Positions 16,857 to 25,206 of a stretch of DNA of 34,309 bases are shown here, one piece after another. This DNA is from Myxococcales bacterium (lineage in GTDB: Bacteria; Myxococcota; Polyangia; Polyangiales; Polyangiaceae), in assembly GCA_003151595.1 (NCBI GenBank), contig PLXW01000033.1, positions 58,262 through 92,570 of the forward strand. Reading direction: 5' to 3'. Numbering within the stretch: position 1 is the stretch's first letter; each line of letters opens with the position of its first letter. The notes under the pieces are model-generated. The model was given only the letters and a program-made list of their open reading frames with translations. It made no database searches and was not told where the DNA came from. The position numbers were made by a program, and so were the translations under genes.

Positions 16857-19357
16857 AGCTCGGCCCTCACACCGAGCACGGCGATCGCCGGCAGCCCTGT
16901 GATCGTGCCGCGTCGCGTGTAGTTCACGTTGTAGATGTACTCCTCGCCGTTCGCGCGATTCGTCACGTTGAGCCCTTCGAGATAGACGAGCAGCCGCGCG
17001 CCTTCGCCGAGGCGAAAGCTCCGGTCGACGCGCAGATCGATCTGCCAGAACGCCGGCAACCGGAGCGAGCTCTGCGCGCCGAAGATCGGTTGGTACTGGT
17101 CGTCCTTCGCGTCGTAGAACGCGCCGAGCACCGGCGTTCGGGGGAGCCCCGTCGCGAACCGAAACCGCGCGCCGATGCTCCACGCGCCGAGCTCTTTGCT
17201 CCCGACCGCCGTGAGCACGTGCGGCTGGTCGTAGTCGAAGAGGCGCCAGCTCGCGTCTTGCGTATCGCGTCGTTCGCTCCGGGAGATCGTGTACGCCACC
17301 CAGCCGAAGAACCCGTGCCATGGCTGCTGGCGGAGGAGAAACTGCACGCCGTAGCTCTTGCCGACGCCCACCTGGAGGAGCGCGTTGGCGAGCTTCGGAG
17401 TCGGTGACGGATCGCGCACGGCGAGGTCGCTCATCCATTTGTAGAAGCCCACCACCTCGGCGGAGAGCGTGTCGGTGATCCGCAGCGACTGGCCGACGCT
17501 TGCGTGATCCGCCTTCTCGGGGCCGAGCGTCGGCGTGCCGAAGACGGCGCTCAGATCGGCGGGATTGGGCGGCTGCGAGTAGACGCCGGCCGCGGCGAGG
17601 AGCGACCAGCGTGGCGTCACCCGCACGCGCGCGGCGATGCGCGGCTCCACCTCGCCCTGGAGCTGCGACAACCCGATCGACGGCGTCTGCCCCACGCGCG
17701 GCGTCACGCGGCTCGCCTCGGTGAGGTACCCATCGACGCGAAGCCCGGGCGTGAGGCGCAGCGGACCGAGATCGAGATCGGCGATCACGTACGGCCCCAC
17801 GTCGACCACGTTCGCGTGCCACGAATCGACGTTCGTGTCGGCACCCGGCGGCTGCCCGAAGACTTCGATGTCTCCTTCGCGTGGGGGGATCTCGAGCGAG
17901 CCGTTTCGAGAGAGGCTCGAGGTCGATCCGTCGAGGTCCATCCCGAACGTCAGCCCGAACAGCGACGACGGCCGCGATCGATGCGACGCGCGAAGCCCCC
18001 ACCGCCACGTCGCCTCGTCGAGCGCGGCGGGGTTCGCGCCGAAGCTGGCGGTGAGATCGTTCGAGTCGTGGCCGACGAACGGGACGACGTCGATGACCGA
18101 TCCGTCGTCGAGCTCGCGGCGGTAGCGGAGGTAGAAGCGTTGATACGCCGTGTGCGTCGTCTGGCTGCGCGCGTGCGCCGGATCGGCGTCGGGGATCACC
18201 TGCGTGAGATCGTCGCTCGATCCGAGGACGACCGCGTCGAGCGACTCGCGCGCGCGGAGCGCGAGCTGCGCTTTCATCTGGTAGTCGCGGTAGCGCGGGA
18301 TGGCGAAGAACTGATCGACGTTGGGGGCGCCGACGGCCTTCATCACGCCGTCCAGCCACCCCACGCGCCCGGCCATCCCGACGCGCAGGCGATCGTTCAG
18401 CGCGGCGGTGACCATCCCCGATCCGTCGAGCGTGTCGGCGCCGGCGTAGCCGTGGACGCCGCTGGCGGGGAGATCACGAGTCTCCACGCGCACGACGCCG
18501 CCGAGGCTCCGGCCGTAGTCCGCGCCGTACGCGCCCGGCGTGAGCGTCACGTCGCGCACGAGATCGCCGTTCACGGTCGATCGCAGCGCGCTCCCGTGAA
18601 ACAGCGCCGGCACTTCGACGCCGTCGATGTACGTGCGCGTGTCGCCCGGCGCGGAGCCCCACACGATCAGCTGCCCCGATCCGAACGACGGACGCGCCAG
18701 GCCGGGGAGGTTCTCGAGCACCTTGATCGGATCGCCCTGCGTGCCGACGACCTTCCGGCCTTGCGCGGCCGGGACCGTGACGTCGAGCTCGTCGTGCGCG
18801 CGTCGCGATCCGTGAGCGGTCACGTCTTGGGCGCGCGAGCCCTCACCCCCGGCCCCTCTCCCGCGAGGGAAGAGGGGAGGAGAGCTCGTCGGCTCCCCCT
18901 CTCCCTTCACCTGAGAGGGGGCGGGGGGGTGAGGGGTCGCGTTGGGAGCGGGCGGCGGAGACGGCGCGTACGTAAACTCGTACGCGTACTTGATCTTGAT
19001 CGCCGCCGGCCTCCCGTTGACCTCCGCGGGCTCGAACACGAGACGCTTCGCGGCATCGACGGCGGCCGTATCGAAGCTCGCACCGCCCGACTCGAGCGCC
19101 GTCGCGTCGATCACGCGGCCGTTCGCGTCGATCGTCAGCGCCAGCACGACGTGCGACGAGCGCGTCTCGCCCGCAGGAAAATCCGGAGGCGCGGGCGTCA
19201 CCAGCCTCGGCATCTTCGTGAGCTTCTGTTCGGCGCGCCCTTCGCTCACCGGCGTCGCTCCCGACGGACCCTCGGTTGGCTGCGCGTGCGCGAGGCTCGC
19301 GACGAGCGTCGCCGCCAGCGCGAGCGATCCGGTGCGGGATCGAAGCGCCGCGCGCAT
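16853..19357 (-). CDS. TonB-dependent outer-membrane receptor with N-terminal TonB C-terminal domain
   Basis: This 834-aa protein has a signal peptide (about 1-25, ending AHA). Residues about 47-130 form a TonB C-terminal-type domain (VVLALTIDANGRVIDATALES, then FDTAAVDAAKRLVFEPAEVNG and a closing YAYEF strand). A Pro/Gly linker (131-177) follows, then a plug domain (about 192-297, with GDPIKVLENLPGL and YIDGVEVP) and a beta-barrel that ends at the C-terminus. Such receptors import large or scarce ligands across the outer membrane using TonB energy. The fused TonB domain has no membrane anchor of its own. Part of the linker is encoded by a palindromic repeat. The start overlaps the preceding stop as TGATG. 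Confidence 0.9.
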   Translation of the reverse strand: MRAALRSRTGSLALAATLVASLAHAQPTEGPSGATPVSEGRAEQKLTKMPRLVTPAPPDFPAGETRSSHVVLALTIDANGRVIDATALESGGASFDTAAVDAAKRLVFEPAEVNGRPAAIKIKYAYEFTYAPSPPPAPNATPHPPAPSQVKGEGEPTSSPPLFPRGRGAGGEGSRAQDVTAHGSRRAHDELDVTVPAAQGRKVVGTQGDPIKVLENLPGLARPSFGSGQLIVWGSAPGDTRTYIDGVEVPALFHGSALRSTVNGDLVRDVTLTPGAYGADYGRSLGGVVRVETRDLPASGVHGYAGADTLDGSGMVTAALNDRLRVGMAGRVGWLDGVMKAVGAPNVDQFFAIPRYRDYQMKAQLALRARESLDAVVLGSSDDLTQVIPDADPAHARSQTTHTAYQRFYLRYRRELDDGSVIDVVPFVGHDSNDLTASFGANPAALDEATWRWGLRASHRSRPSSLFGLTFGMDLDGSTSSLSRNGSLEIPPREGDIEVFGQPPGADTNVDSWHANVVDVGPYVIADLDLGPLRLTPGLRVDGYLTEASRVTPRVGQTPSIGLSQLQGEVEPRIAARVRVTPRWSLLAAAGVYSQPPNPADLSAVFGTPTLGPEKADHASVGQSLRITDTLSAEVVGFYKWMSDLAVRDPSPTPKLANALLQVGVGKSYGVQFLLRQQPWHGFFGWVAYTISRSERRDTQDASWRLFDYDQPHVLTAVGSKELGAWSIGARFRFATGLPRTPVLGAFYDAKDDQYQPIFGAQSSLRLPAFWQIDLRVDRSFRLGEGARLLVYLEGLNVTNRANGEEYIYNVNYTRRGTITGLPAIAVLGVRAEL
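18840..18936. repeat. REP-like palindromic element inside the receptor gene
   Basis: About 97 bp form an imperfect hairpin. The outer arms are CCCTCACCCCCGGCCCCTCTC (left end, 18840-18860) and GAGAGGGGGCGGGGGGGTGAGGGG (right end, 18913-18936). Inner GAGGGAAGAGGGGAG and CTCCCCCTCTCCCTTC arms also pair partly. It looks like the intergenic CCCTCACCCC...GGGGTGAGGG repeats common in high-GC genomes. Here it stays in frame and encodes residues 141-173 of the receptor linker. Confidence 0.75.
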
Positions 19358-20283
19358 CACTGCACGTCGAACGTGAGCGCCGCGACGCCTGCGCCGACGC
19401 CGTGCGAGCCGCGCGTATCGGCATCGACCGCGACGCCGGTCGCCTCGCCGAGCACCTTGCCCTGGAGAGTCACCTGCACGGTCCAGTGCGCGATCGGTTG
19501 CCCGCACAGCGACGCCGCGTCGACGCGAACCTCGTACGTCCCGAGCGGCGGCGCCCCTCTCCAGACGGCGTCCTCGCGATCGAGCCCGTCGATGTCGCAG
19601 TTCGCGTTCGAGTCGTAGTCGATCGTGCCGTAGCTCTGGCCGGCGTCGTCATCGTCGCCGCTGAACGGCGGTTGCGTCGATTGATCGCCCCAGTAGAGGT
19701 CGCCCCCCTGCGGATCGATCACGTGTAGATCGAGGTTCACTTCCTCGGCCCACGTGAGCGTGACCACCAGCTCGCCCGTCGGGATCGGTTCGACCGGCGG
19801 CGCCGCCGTCGCCGTCAGGATCTGCGTGCCCGGCAGCCCGAAGTTGCCCGCGGCATCCACCGCGCGCACGACGAGCGTGTACTTGCCGGCGATGATCCCG
19901 CCGGAGAACTGCGCGGTCTCGGCGAAGCTGGGGTCGTTCGGCGTCGCGATGTCGGGGACGCCGGCGACGACACGCCAGTACCCGACGTCGCCTTGCATGC
20001 CGATGGCCGCGGCGGTCGCTGTGGGGCCGAGCGCGCCGGTGATCGGGTCGTTCGGGAAGTTGGGGTAGATGTTGCTGTTGATGAGATTGATCGAGAGGAC
20101 CTTGGGGCCGCTCGCCGATCCCGCGGGCATCGCGCCGCGAACGAACTGCGCGCCGTGAAGCTGCATGTACGCGTCGCGCCCCGGATCGTCGGTCGCCGTC
20201 GCGTTGCACGCCGTCGTCGCGCCGTTGGCTCCGACGGTCGCCGCGATCACGATCGCGGGCGCCACCATCGATCGCGCGCGCAT
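19357..20283 (-). CDS. YfaP/DUF2135-like exported protein
   Basis: This 308-aa protein has an N-terminal signal with Cys after ATTA, possibly a lipoprotein. The middle (TGELVVTLTWAEEVNLDLHV, then IDPQGG and an acidic SGDDDDAG loop, DYDSNANCDIDG, and GTYEVRV) follows the pattern of YfaP-like/DUF2135 domains, which may bind calcium. The N-terminal half contains an Ig-like segment (KYTLVVRAVDAAGNFG). It is translationally coupled on both sides, with a TGATG overlap at each end. Its role in the uptake operon is unknown. Confidence 0.7.
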   Translation of the reverse strand: MRARSMVAPAIVIAATVGANGATTACNATATDDPGRDAYMQLHGAQFVRGAMPAGSASGPKVLSINLINSNIYPNFPNDPITGALGPTATAAAIGMQGDVGYWRVVAGVPDIATPNDPSFAETAQFSGGIIAGKYTLVVRAVDAAGNFGLPGTQILTATAAPPVEPIPTGELVVTLTWAEEVNLDLHVIDPQGGDLYWGDQSTQPPFSGDDDDAGQSYGTIDYDSNANCDIDGLDREDAVWRGAPPLGTYEVRVDAASLCGQPIAHWTVQVTLQGKVLGEATGVAVDADTRGSHGVGAGVAALTFDVQ

Positions 20284-21650
20284 CAAAACGACACCTGGGT
20301 GCGCAGCGTGAGCGCGTTGTCGGCCAGCGTCGTCGGCGCCCCGTTCGAGCCGATGCCGAGGGGGTTCGTGTTCACGTCGTACTCGAGCAGGAGGCGCGCG
20401 CGCTCGTAGCGGAGCATGCCCATCAAGGCGAGCGTCGTGTACGTGCGGCTGATGGGGACGAGCTGGATGGCGCGCTGCTGACTGGCGTCGCTGTCGGGGT
20501 CGTACGAGTCGTACCGGACGCCGAGCATTCCGTAGCGCGTGATCTCCTGCGTCGCGCCGACCGTCCAGCCGACCTCGCGAAGGTCGCGCGTGGCCGCGAC
20601 CGGATCGGCCAGCTCGAGCCCGCGATCCAGGTTGAGCGCGCGCACGACCTCGGCGCGGAACGAGAGATCACCCAGCACCGGGATCTGCACGACGAGCCGC
20701 GCGTCGCCGGCGACAGCGAAGCGATGGAACTCTTGCGATGGAGTCGCCGCCGTGCCTCCGACCGCCACGACCTCGTTCGGCTCGACGATGCCGTCGCCGT
20801 TCTGATCCTGCCAGATGAGGACGTACTTCGTGGTCGGCGTACCGGAGTGGAACCCGGTGCCGGTGTCGGCCGACGCGCCGGCCTGAAACCGGACGCCGCG
20901 CGCGATCTCGAAGTCGACGCCGAGCCGCCCGACGAGATCCTTGGCGCGCGCGGGGTCGAGATCGGGGAACGCCTTGTCGCCGATCGGATTGCCGTTCATC
21001 ACGCCGATGACGGCGTTGACGAAGTGGTACTTCACGCGGAGCTTCATCCCGAGGTCGAACGCGCCGGGGAAGAGCGCGTTCATGGCCGTCGCGCGCTCGA
21101 GGAACGGGCGCACGCTGTCGAGCTCCTGCACTTCGTAGCCGAACGGGATCTGCGTGAGGCCGACGGTCGCGCGGAGCTCAGGGAGCTTCGGATCGGGCTT
21201 CTCGGGCCAGTGGAAGGTTCCCTCGGCGACGAGCGGACGAACCTGCGGGCCGCTCACCGTGTTCGCGTCGATCTCGAGCGCGCCGCCGACGAGACCGTGC
21301 TCGACCTCGATCCGCAGGTGACCGCGTCTTATCGTGAAGCGATCGAGGTTCAGCGGCGCGCCGGTCGAGCCATTGAGCTGGTTCTGCGACGACTGATCGT
21401 GGATGACCCAGTCGGCCTGCACGTAGCCAGACACGCGCGGTCCGTTTTCACGCGCGCGGCGTTCGTCGTCGATCGATTGGCGCAGCTCGTCGATCGACGC
21501 GGCCTGCCGTGCGAGCTCGGCGTGGAGCGCAGCGGCGTCGTCCGGAGGCGGTGGCGGAGGAGACGAAGGGGAAGGGGAGGCATCCTCGGCGCGCGCTCGC
21601 ACGGCGAAGGCCATGACGAGCAGCGCACCGAGAATAGCGGCGACGCGCAT
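20283..21650 (-). CDS. Porin of the phosphate-selective OprO/OprP type
   Basis: This 455-aa outer-membrane protein has a signal peptide (cleavage after RARA), a Pro-rich segment, a short coiled coil (ELARQAASIDELRQSIDDER) and then a barrel. The barrel starts with GYVQADW and a RFTIRRGHLRIEVEHG strand pair and ends with TQVSF. The coiled coil followed by the YVQ...RRARL-type barrel start is typical of the phosphate-selective porin O/P family. Substrate selectivity is not proven by sequence. The gene starts 2 bp after the stop of the PstS-like gene. Confidence 0.8.
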   Translation of the reverse strand: MRVAAILGALLVMAFAVRARAEDASPSPSSPPPPPPDDAAALHAELARQAASIDELRQSIDDERRARENGPRVSGYVQADWVIHDQSSQNQLNGSTGAPLNLDRFTIRRGHLRIEVEHGLVGGALEIDANTVSGPQVRPLVAEGTFHWPEKPDPKLPELRATVGLTQIPFGYEVQELDSVRPFLERATAMNALFPGAFDLGMKLRVKYHFVNAVIGVMNGNPIGDKAFPDLDPARAKDLVGRLGVDFEIARGVRFQAGASADTGTGFHSGTPTTKYVLIWQDQNGDGIVEPNEVVAVGGTAATPSQEFHRFAVAGDARLVVQIPVLGDLSFRAEVVRALNLDRGLELADPVAATRDLREVGWTVGATQEITRYGMLGVRYDSYDPDSDASQQRAIQLVPISRTYTTLALMGMLRYERARLLLEYDVNTNPLGIGSNGAPTTLADNALTLRTQVSF

Positions 21651-21652
21651 CT

Positions 21653-23296
21653 TTACGGACTGACCGGATCGAGCCCGCCGTCGTCCAGCGGCGGAAGCAC
21701 GACGCCCGCCTTGTCGACGGAGATCGCTGTCGTAGTCGCGTTGATGATGCACGTGTTGCCACAGGCACCACCGTCCGTTGCAGCGGGCGGAGTGACCGGC
21801 GATTCGCAATACCCGTTGAAGCACCCGAGCGTGCCCGCGGCGGTGCAGTCGGCGTTCGAGCCGCACGTGGTGCAGCTCGCGGGGAGAGAGCCGGAGGTCG
21901 CGCCCGGGATCTCGCTGAGGAACTTGCACGTGCACGGCGCGGCCGGCGTGTAGAGGCTGAGATCCTTGCCGTCACCGGAGCGCTGCACTTGCATCGCGCA
22001 CGTCGGGGTGAGCCCTGCGCCGACGACGAGCTTGAGGCCGTCGACCGGTGCGCCCGCGTCGGAGGTGCCACCGTCGAGCGACGCGCCCGGATTTCCGAGG
22101 ACCGTGTCGACGATGAACTTCACCGTCGGGTTCGTGGGCACGTTCCCGGTCTGTGGCGCGATGTACACCGTCGGAGACCAGAGCGAGTAGTGACCGTCGC
22201 GGATGTTCTGCTTGTCGAACGCGGTCTCGGTCGAGTCCGGGTAGAACGCGAGACCTTGGTTGAACGCGCGGAAGGCAAGGACCTTCACGCCGGCCGTGCG
22301 GTTCGCGTCGTAGACCTCGTCGCCGAGGATGCCGAGCGCCTGCGCGCTCGTCGAAGCCGCGACGCCGCTGAGCACCAGGCTCGACGTGGCGAGGAGCTGA
22401 CGTCCGTCAGCGGTGCCGCCGTCGGCCTCGCCGTCGATCGCCTGCACGGCGGTGAGGTGGATGTTCTTCGCCGTCGCGACGAGCGTGCTCTTCGACTGCG
22501 GTCGCAGGAAGAACTGTGCGGGGACGTTCCACTCCGGGTTGCCGCCGAACGTGACCGGGTTGTTCGCGCCGTCGCCGAGCGCGTAATACGCCTCCTCGGC
22601 CTGGATGGACGTCTGGCCGCCGGCGTACTCGGTGCTGGGAACGATGAACGTGTACGCCTGCGTCGGTCCGTTCCACGTGCCGATGCCCGCGGGCTGCGCG
22701 CCGGCGGACGCGCAGCTCGACGTGAAGAGCGCCGAGATGCCGAGGTCGGGGGGCGTCGCGGCTGACGTCGTGCACGTCGACTCGGGGTTCGCCGTCGTCC
22801 ACGCGCCGTTCTCGGCGGTCGACGGGATGTAGAGCATGTTCGTGTTCGCCGGGATGGCGACGCCGCTGTAGAGGTTCGGCGTGAGCGTGCACGATCCAGT
22901 CAGCTGATAGACGATCGTGACGTTCGCTTCGTCGCGCAGATGTCGACCGAGCGCCTTGAGGAGCGGCTGCTGCGTGTCGCCCGACTCGATGTAGACGATC
23001 TGTCCGGGGAGCGAGCTGCACGCCGGAGGAGGGCCGCCGTCGCCGCCGTCGGGCGTGGTGTTCGGCCCGCCGTCGTTGTTCGTGATGGGGCCGCCGTCGG
23101 GCGAGCCGTCGGGCGTCACGTTCGGGCCGCTGTCGTTCACGGGCGGTGCGGTGATCGAGTTGTCGTCGCCGGAGCAGGCGTAGAGCGCGGTCATCGCCGC
23201 CACGGACACACCGAGCGCGCCGAGGCCGGCCACGCGCTTCACCCACGGAGCGACGCGCGTGCGATTCGAAGTCAGGCCAATCGACTGACGAGTCAT
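21653..23296 (-). CDS. PstS-like substrate-binding lipoprotein with Cys-rich tail
   Basis: This 547-aa protein has a lipoprotein signal ending ALYAC41 and then a long Asp/Gly/Pro linker (DGSPDGGP-type repeats). A domain begins PGQIVYIESGDTQQPLLKALG, followed by VTIVYQLTGSCT and an SIQAEEAYYALG segment. This layout resembles myxobacterial PstS-type phosphate-binding proteins. The C-terminal part has a cysteine-rich stretch (CTTCGSNADC to CFNGYC) of the kind common in myxobacterial surface proteins. AGGAGG lies 4-5 bp before the ATG. No pstCAB transporter genes are in the window. Assignment to phosphate rests on similarity by eye plus the PHO-box, the porin and PhoB/PhoR. Confidence 0.65.
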   Translation of the reverse strand: MTRQSIGLTSNRTRVAPWVKRVAGLGALGVSVAAMTALYACSGDDNSITAPPVNDSGPNVTPDGSPDGGPITNNDGGPNTTPDGGDGGPPPACSSLPGQIVYIESGDTQQPLLKALGRHLRDEANVTIVYQLTGSCTLTPNLYSGVAIPANTNMLYIPSTAENGAWTTANPESTCTTSAATPPDLGISALFTSSCASAGAQPAGIGTWNGPTQAYTFIVPSTEYAGGQTSIQAEEAYYALGDGANNPVTFGGNPEWNVPAQFFLRPQSKSTLVATAKNIHLTAVQAIDGEADGGTADGRQLLATSSLVLSGVAASTSAQALGILGDEVYDANRTAGVKVLAFRAFNQGLAFYPDSTETAFDKQNIRDGHYSLWSPTVYIAPQTGNVPTNPTVKFIVDTVLGNPGASLDGGTSDAGAPVDGLKLVVGAGLTPTCAMQVQRSGDGKDLSLYTPAAPCTCKFLSEIPGATSGSLPASCTTCGSNADCTAAGTLGCFNGYCESPVTPPAATDGGACGNTCIINATTTAISVDKAGVVLPPLDDGGLDPVSP

Positions 23297-23391
23297 GATT
23301 CCTCCAGTGTCGGCGCGGAGACCCGCGCGATCGTTCAGAGGAAACGTCGCGCAAAGCGATCCGCAAGCGAGTGACACGGCACCCCGACGCG

Positions 23392-23409
23392 GTAACAGTT
23401 TTGTGACCG
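23392..23409 (-). promoter_or_regulatory. Candidate PHO box upstream of the PstS-like operon
   Basis: On the minus strand the site reads CGGTCACAAAACTGTTAC. It is two 7-mers, CGGTCAC and CTGTTAC, separated by 4 bp. This is the arrangement of PhoB sites (CTGTCAY, 4 bp, CTGTCAY), with 12 of the 14 defined positions matching. It lies 96-113 bp before the operon start. A further TGTCAC occurs 17 bp downstream on the same strand. No good -10 is visible. Confidence 0.6.
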
Positions 23410-23504
23410 CGCTCGTGGTGCTCGGCCGCGCCTCGACACAGAGCAATGCCCGTGCGCGCCCGCGCGACGCGACATGTGTCCGCGGTGTCACTCGTCGCTG
23501 GAGG

Positions 23505-23888
23505 TCATTCGTCCTTCGAGACGGGCGGAGTCGCCGACGTCACGGGGTGCGCCGCGAGAAACGCGCGGAAGCACTCCGCGTACACGGCGCAGGTGCTCGC
23601 ATCGAAGCAACGCATCGCTTGCTCGCGCGCATCGTCGCTCGATGACGTGAGCGCGCGGCACGTCGCGGCCGAGCCGCCGCACGAGTCTCCCATTTGAAGG
23701 CAACGCATCACGACCGGTGGCCACGCGACGATCGGCGCGCGGCTGGTGATTGGAGCTGCGCCGGCGTCGCTCGCGATCGGGACGCTCGGGCCGGGAGTGG
23801 GCGGCGCTGCGGTGGGTGGGACGCACGCCGTCGACGCCAATCCGGCGTACGCCGCGAACGAGAACACTATGACCACCCCCGGTCGCAT
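23505..23888 (-). CDS. Small Cys-rich lipoprotein
   Basis: This 127-aa protein has a lipoprotein signal (VIVFSFAAYAGLASTAC22) and then a Pro/Ala linker. Its C-terminal domain contains six further cysteines (63, 70, 77, 94, 100, 106), suggesting three disulfide bonds. I do not recognise the family. It lies upstream of the PstS-like operon on the same strand and is divergent from the TolA-like gene; the PHO-box-like site separates it from the operon. Confidence 0.65.
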   Translation of the reverse strand: MRPGVVIVFSFAAYAGLASTACVPPTAAPPTPGPSVPIASDAGAAPITSRAPIVAWPPVVMRCLQMGDSCGGSAATCRALTSSSDDAREQAMRCFDASTCAVYAECFRAFLAAHPVTSATPPVSKDE

Positions 23889-23988
23889 CGCGGTCGATCG
23901 TACAAGCGTTTCCCCTTCGTCCGCGTTTCCTCTTATGCTCGTCGTTCGTGCTCGATGTTCGCGTGATAACCGGGAGCGAGGGTCGGCG

Positions 23989-25026
23989 TTGAATACGCAA
24001 GAACGGATCGCGAGGCTCGAGGAGCTGTTGGACCGCGTGAAGACGCGCGCTGCGGAGCCGCGATCGCGCGCCGAAGCGCCGATCCAGGCGCGGTCGAAGG
24101 ACGCCACGGCGCTCGATGCGCTGGCGCCGGCCGATGCGCTCGAAGGGTTGGAGCGCGGCGGAGATACCCGCGCCGCCGACGAAGCGCGTCGCGCGGAGGT
24201 TGCGCGAGCGGCCGAGGAAGCGCGCCGCATCGAGGCGAAACACGCGGAAGAAGCGCGCGCCGAAGAGGCGCGTCAAGCCGAGGCCAAGCGCGCCGAAGAG
24301 GCGAAGAAGGCCGAAGAGGCCCGCAAGGCGGAGCAAGCGCGCAAGGCCGAAGAGGCCCGCAAGGCCGCCGAGAAGCGCGCCGAGGAAGCTCGCAAGCTCG
24401 AGGCGAAAAAGGCCGAAGAAACCAAGGCTGCTGAAGCCAAGAAGGCCGAGGAGGCCAAGGCCGCCGAGGCCAAGAAGGCCGAAGAAGCGAAGAAAGCTGC
24501 CGCCGCGAAGGCAGCCGAAGACGAGGCCAACGCCGCCGAGGCCAAGAAGGCCGAAGAGGCCAAAGCCGCCGCCGAAGAAGAGGCGAAGAAGGCCGCTGCC
24601 GCGAAGGCCGCCGAGGACGAAGCGAAGAAGGCTGCCGAGGCGAAGAAGCCGCCGCCGCTCGCGGAGCCCAAGGCCGCAGCTGCTGCGGAAGCCGAGGCCG
24701 ACGCGGACGACGAGAAGGTCGACGCCACCGAGACGCCCGCTCAGAAGAAGTCGCGCGCCGAAAAGAAGGCCGCGAAGATGGCCGAGCGCAAGGCCGAGAA
24801 GGACGCGGAGCGCGCATCGCAGTCGGCCAAGGCGGGCGCGAAGAGCATCGAGAAGAAACCCGCGGCCGCGAAGCCCGCCGCGAAGGCCGAGACGGCAGAA
24901 GCGATCGAGAAGGCGCCCGCCGCCGGAGTTCCGAAGCCCGGCATGTCGGGCGGGATGATCGCCTTCTTCCTCGTGGTCGGTCTGGGCGTCGCGTACTTCG
25001 TCTACAAGTACATGCTCCATCCCTGA
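23989..25026 (+). CDS. TolA-like Ala/Lys/Glu-rich helical protein with C-terminal membrane anchor
   Basis: This 345-aa protein has a soluble N-terminus (NTQERIARLEELLDRVKTRA) and then about 200 residues of KAEEAKKAAE-type sequence, likely a long single helix or coiled coil. An Ala/Lys-rich tail and one C-terminal membrane segment (MIAFFLVVGLGVAYFVYKYM) complete it. TolA has its membrane anchor at the N-terminus, so the orientation is reversed. The helix would project into the cytoplasm if the tail is inserted N-in. TTG at 23989 is chosen for the GGGAGCGAGGG stretch upstream and the natural MNTQE start. ATG 23935 is an alternative. Function unknown. Confidence 0.75.
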   Translation: MNTQERIARLEELLDRVKTRAAEPRSRAEAPIQARSKDATALDALAPADALEGLERGGDTRAADEARRAEVARAAEEARRIEAKHAEEARAEEARQAEAKRAEEAKKAEEARKAEQARKAEEARKAAEKRAEEARKLEAKKAEETKAAEAKKAEEAKAAEAKKAEEAKKAAAAKAAEDEANAAEAKKAEEAKAAAEEEAKKAAAAKAAEDEAKKAAEAKKPPPLAEPKAAAAAEAEADADDEKVDATETPAQKKSRAEKKAAKMAERKAEKDAERASQSAKAGAKSIEKKPAAAKPAAKAETAEAIEKAPAAGVPKPGMSGGMIAFFLVVGLGVAYFVYKYMLHP

Positions 25027-25034
25027 CCGGCGGC

Positions 25035-25055
25035 GCGCGCGAGGTGATCGCGCGC
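25035..25055 (+). terminator. Possible terminator hairpin after the TolA-like gene
   Basis: A perfect 8-bp inverted repeat (GCGCGCGA / TCGCGCGC) with a GGTGA loop begins 9 bp after the stop codon. There is no T-run, so it may be only a processing or weak termination hairpin. Confidence 0.4.
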
Positions 25056-25206
25056 ACCACGGGTGGGGCTGCGTTCATCCAGCGCGCCGGGGCTCGCGCG
25101 CAATTCGTGCGGGCGTTCGGCGCGTTCGTCCAGCGGCGTCGTGCGCTCGGCGCCTCCGGTGGAATCCCACCTTTAGGCACACCGCTCGCAGAGCGCGGCG
25201 CGAACC

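Noticed and set aside
19357..19507. Longer N-terminus for the TonB-dependent receptor (start at 19507)
   Set aside because: The extra 50 residues are Arg-rich and overlap the upstream gene; the ATG at 19357 is followed by a proper signal peptide and a TGATG coupling.
23935..23988. ATG 23935 as start of the TolA-like protein
   Set aside because: No ribosome binding site precedes it and the extra residues look like untranslated sequence. TTG 23989 has a purine-rich site upstream. It is kept only as an alternative.
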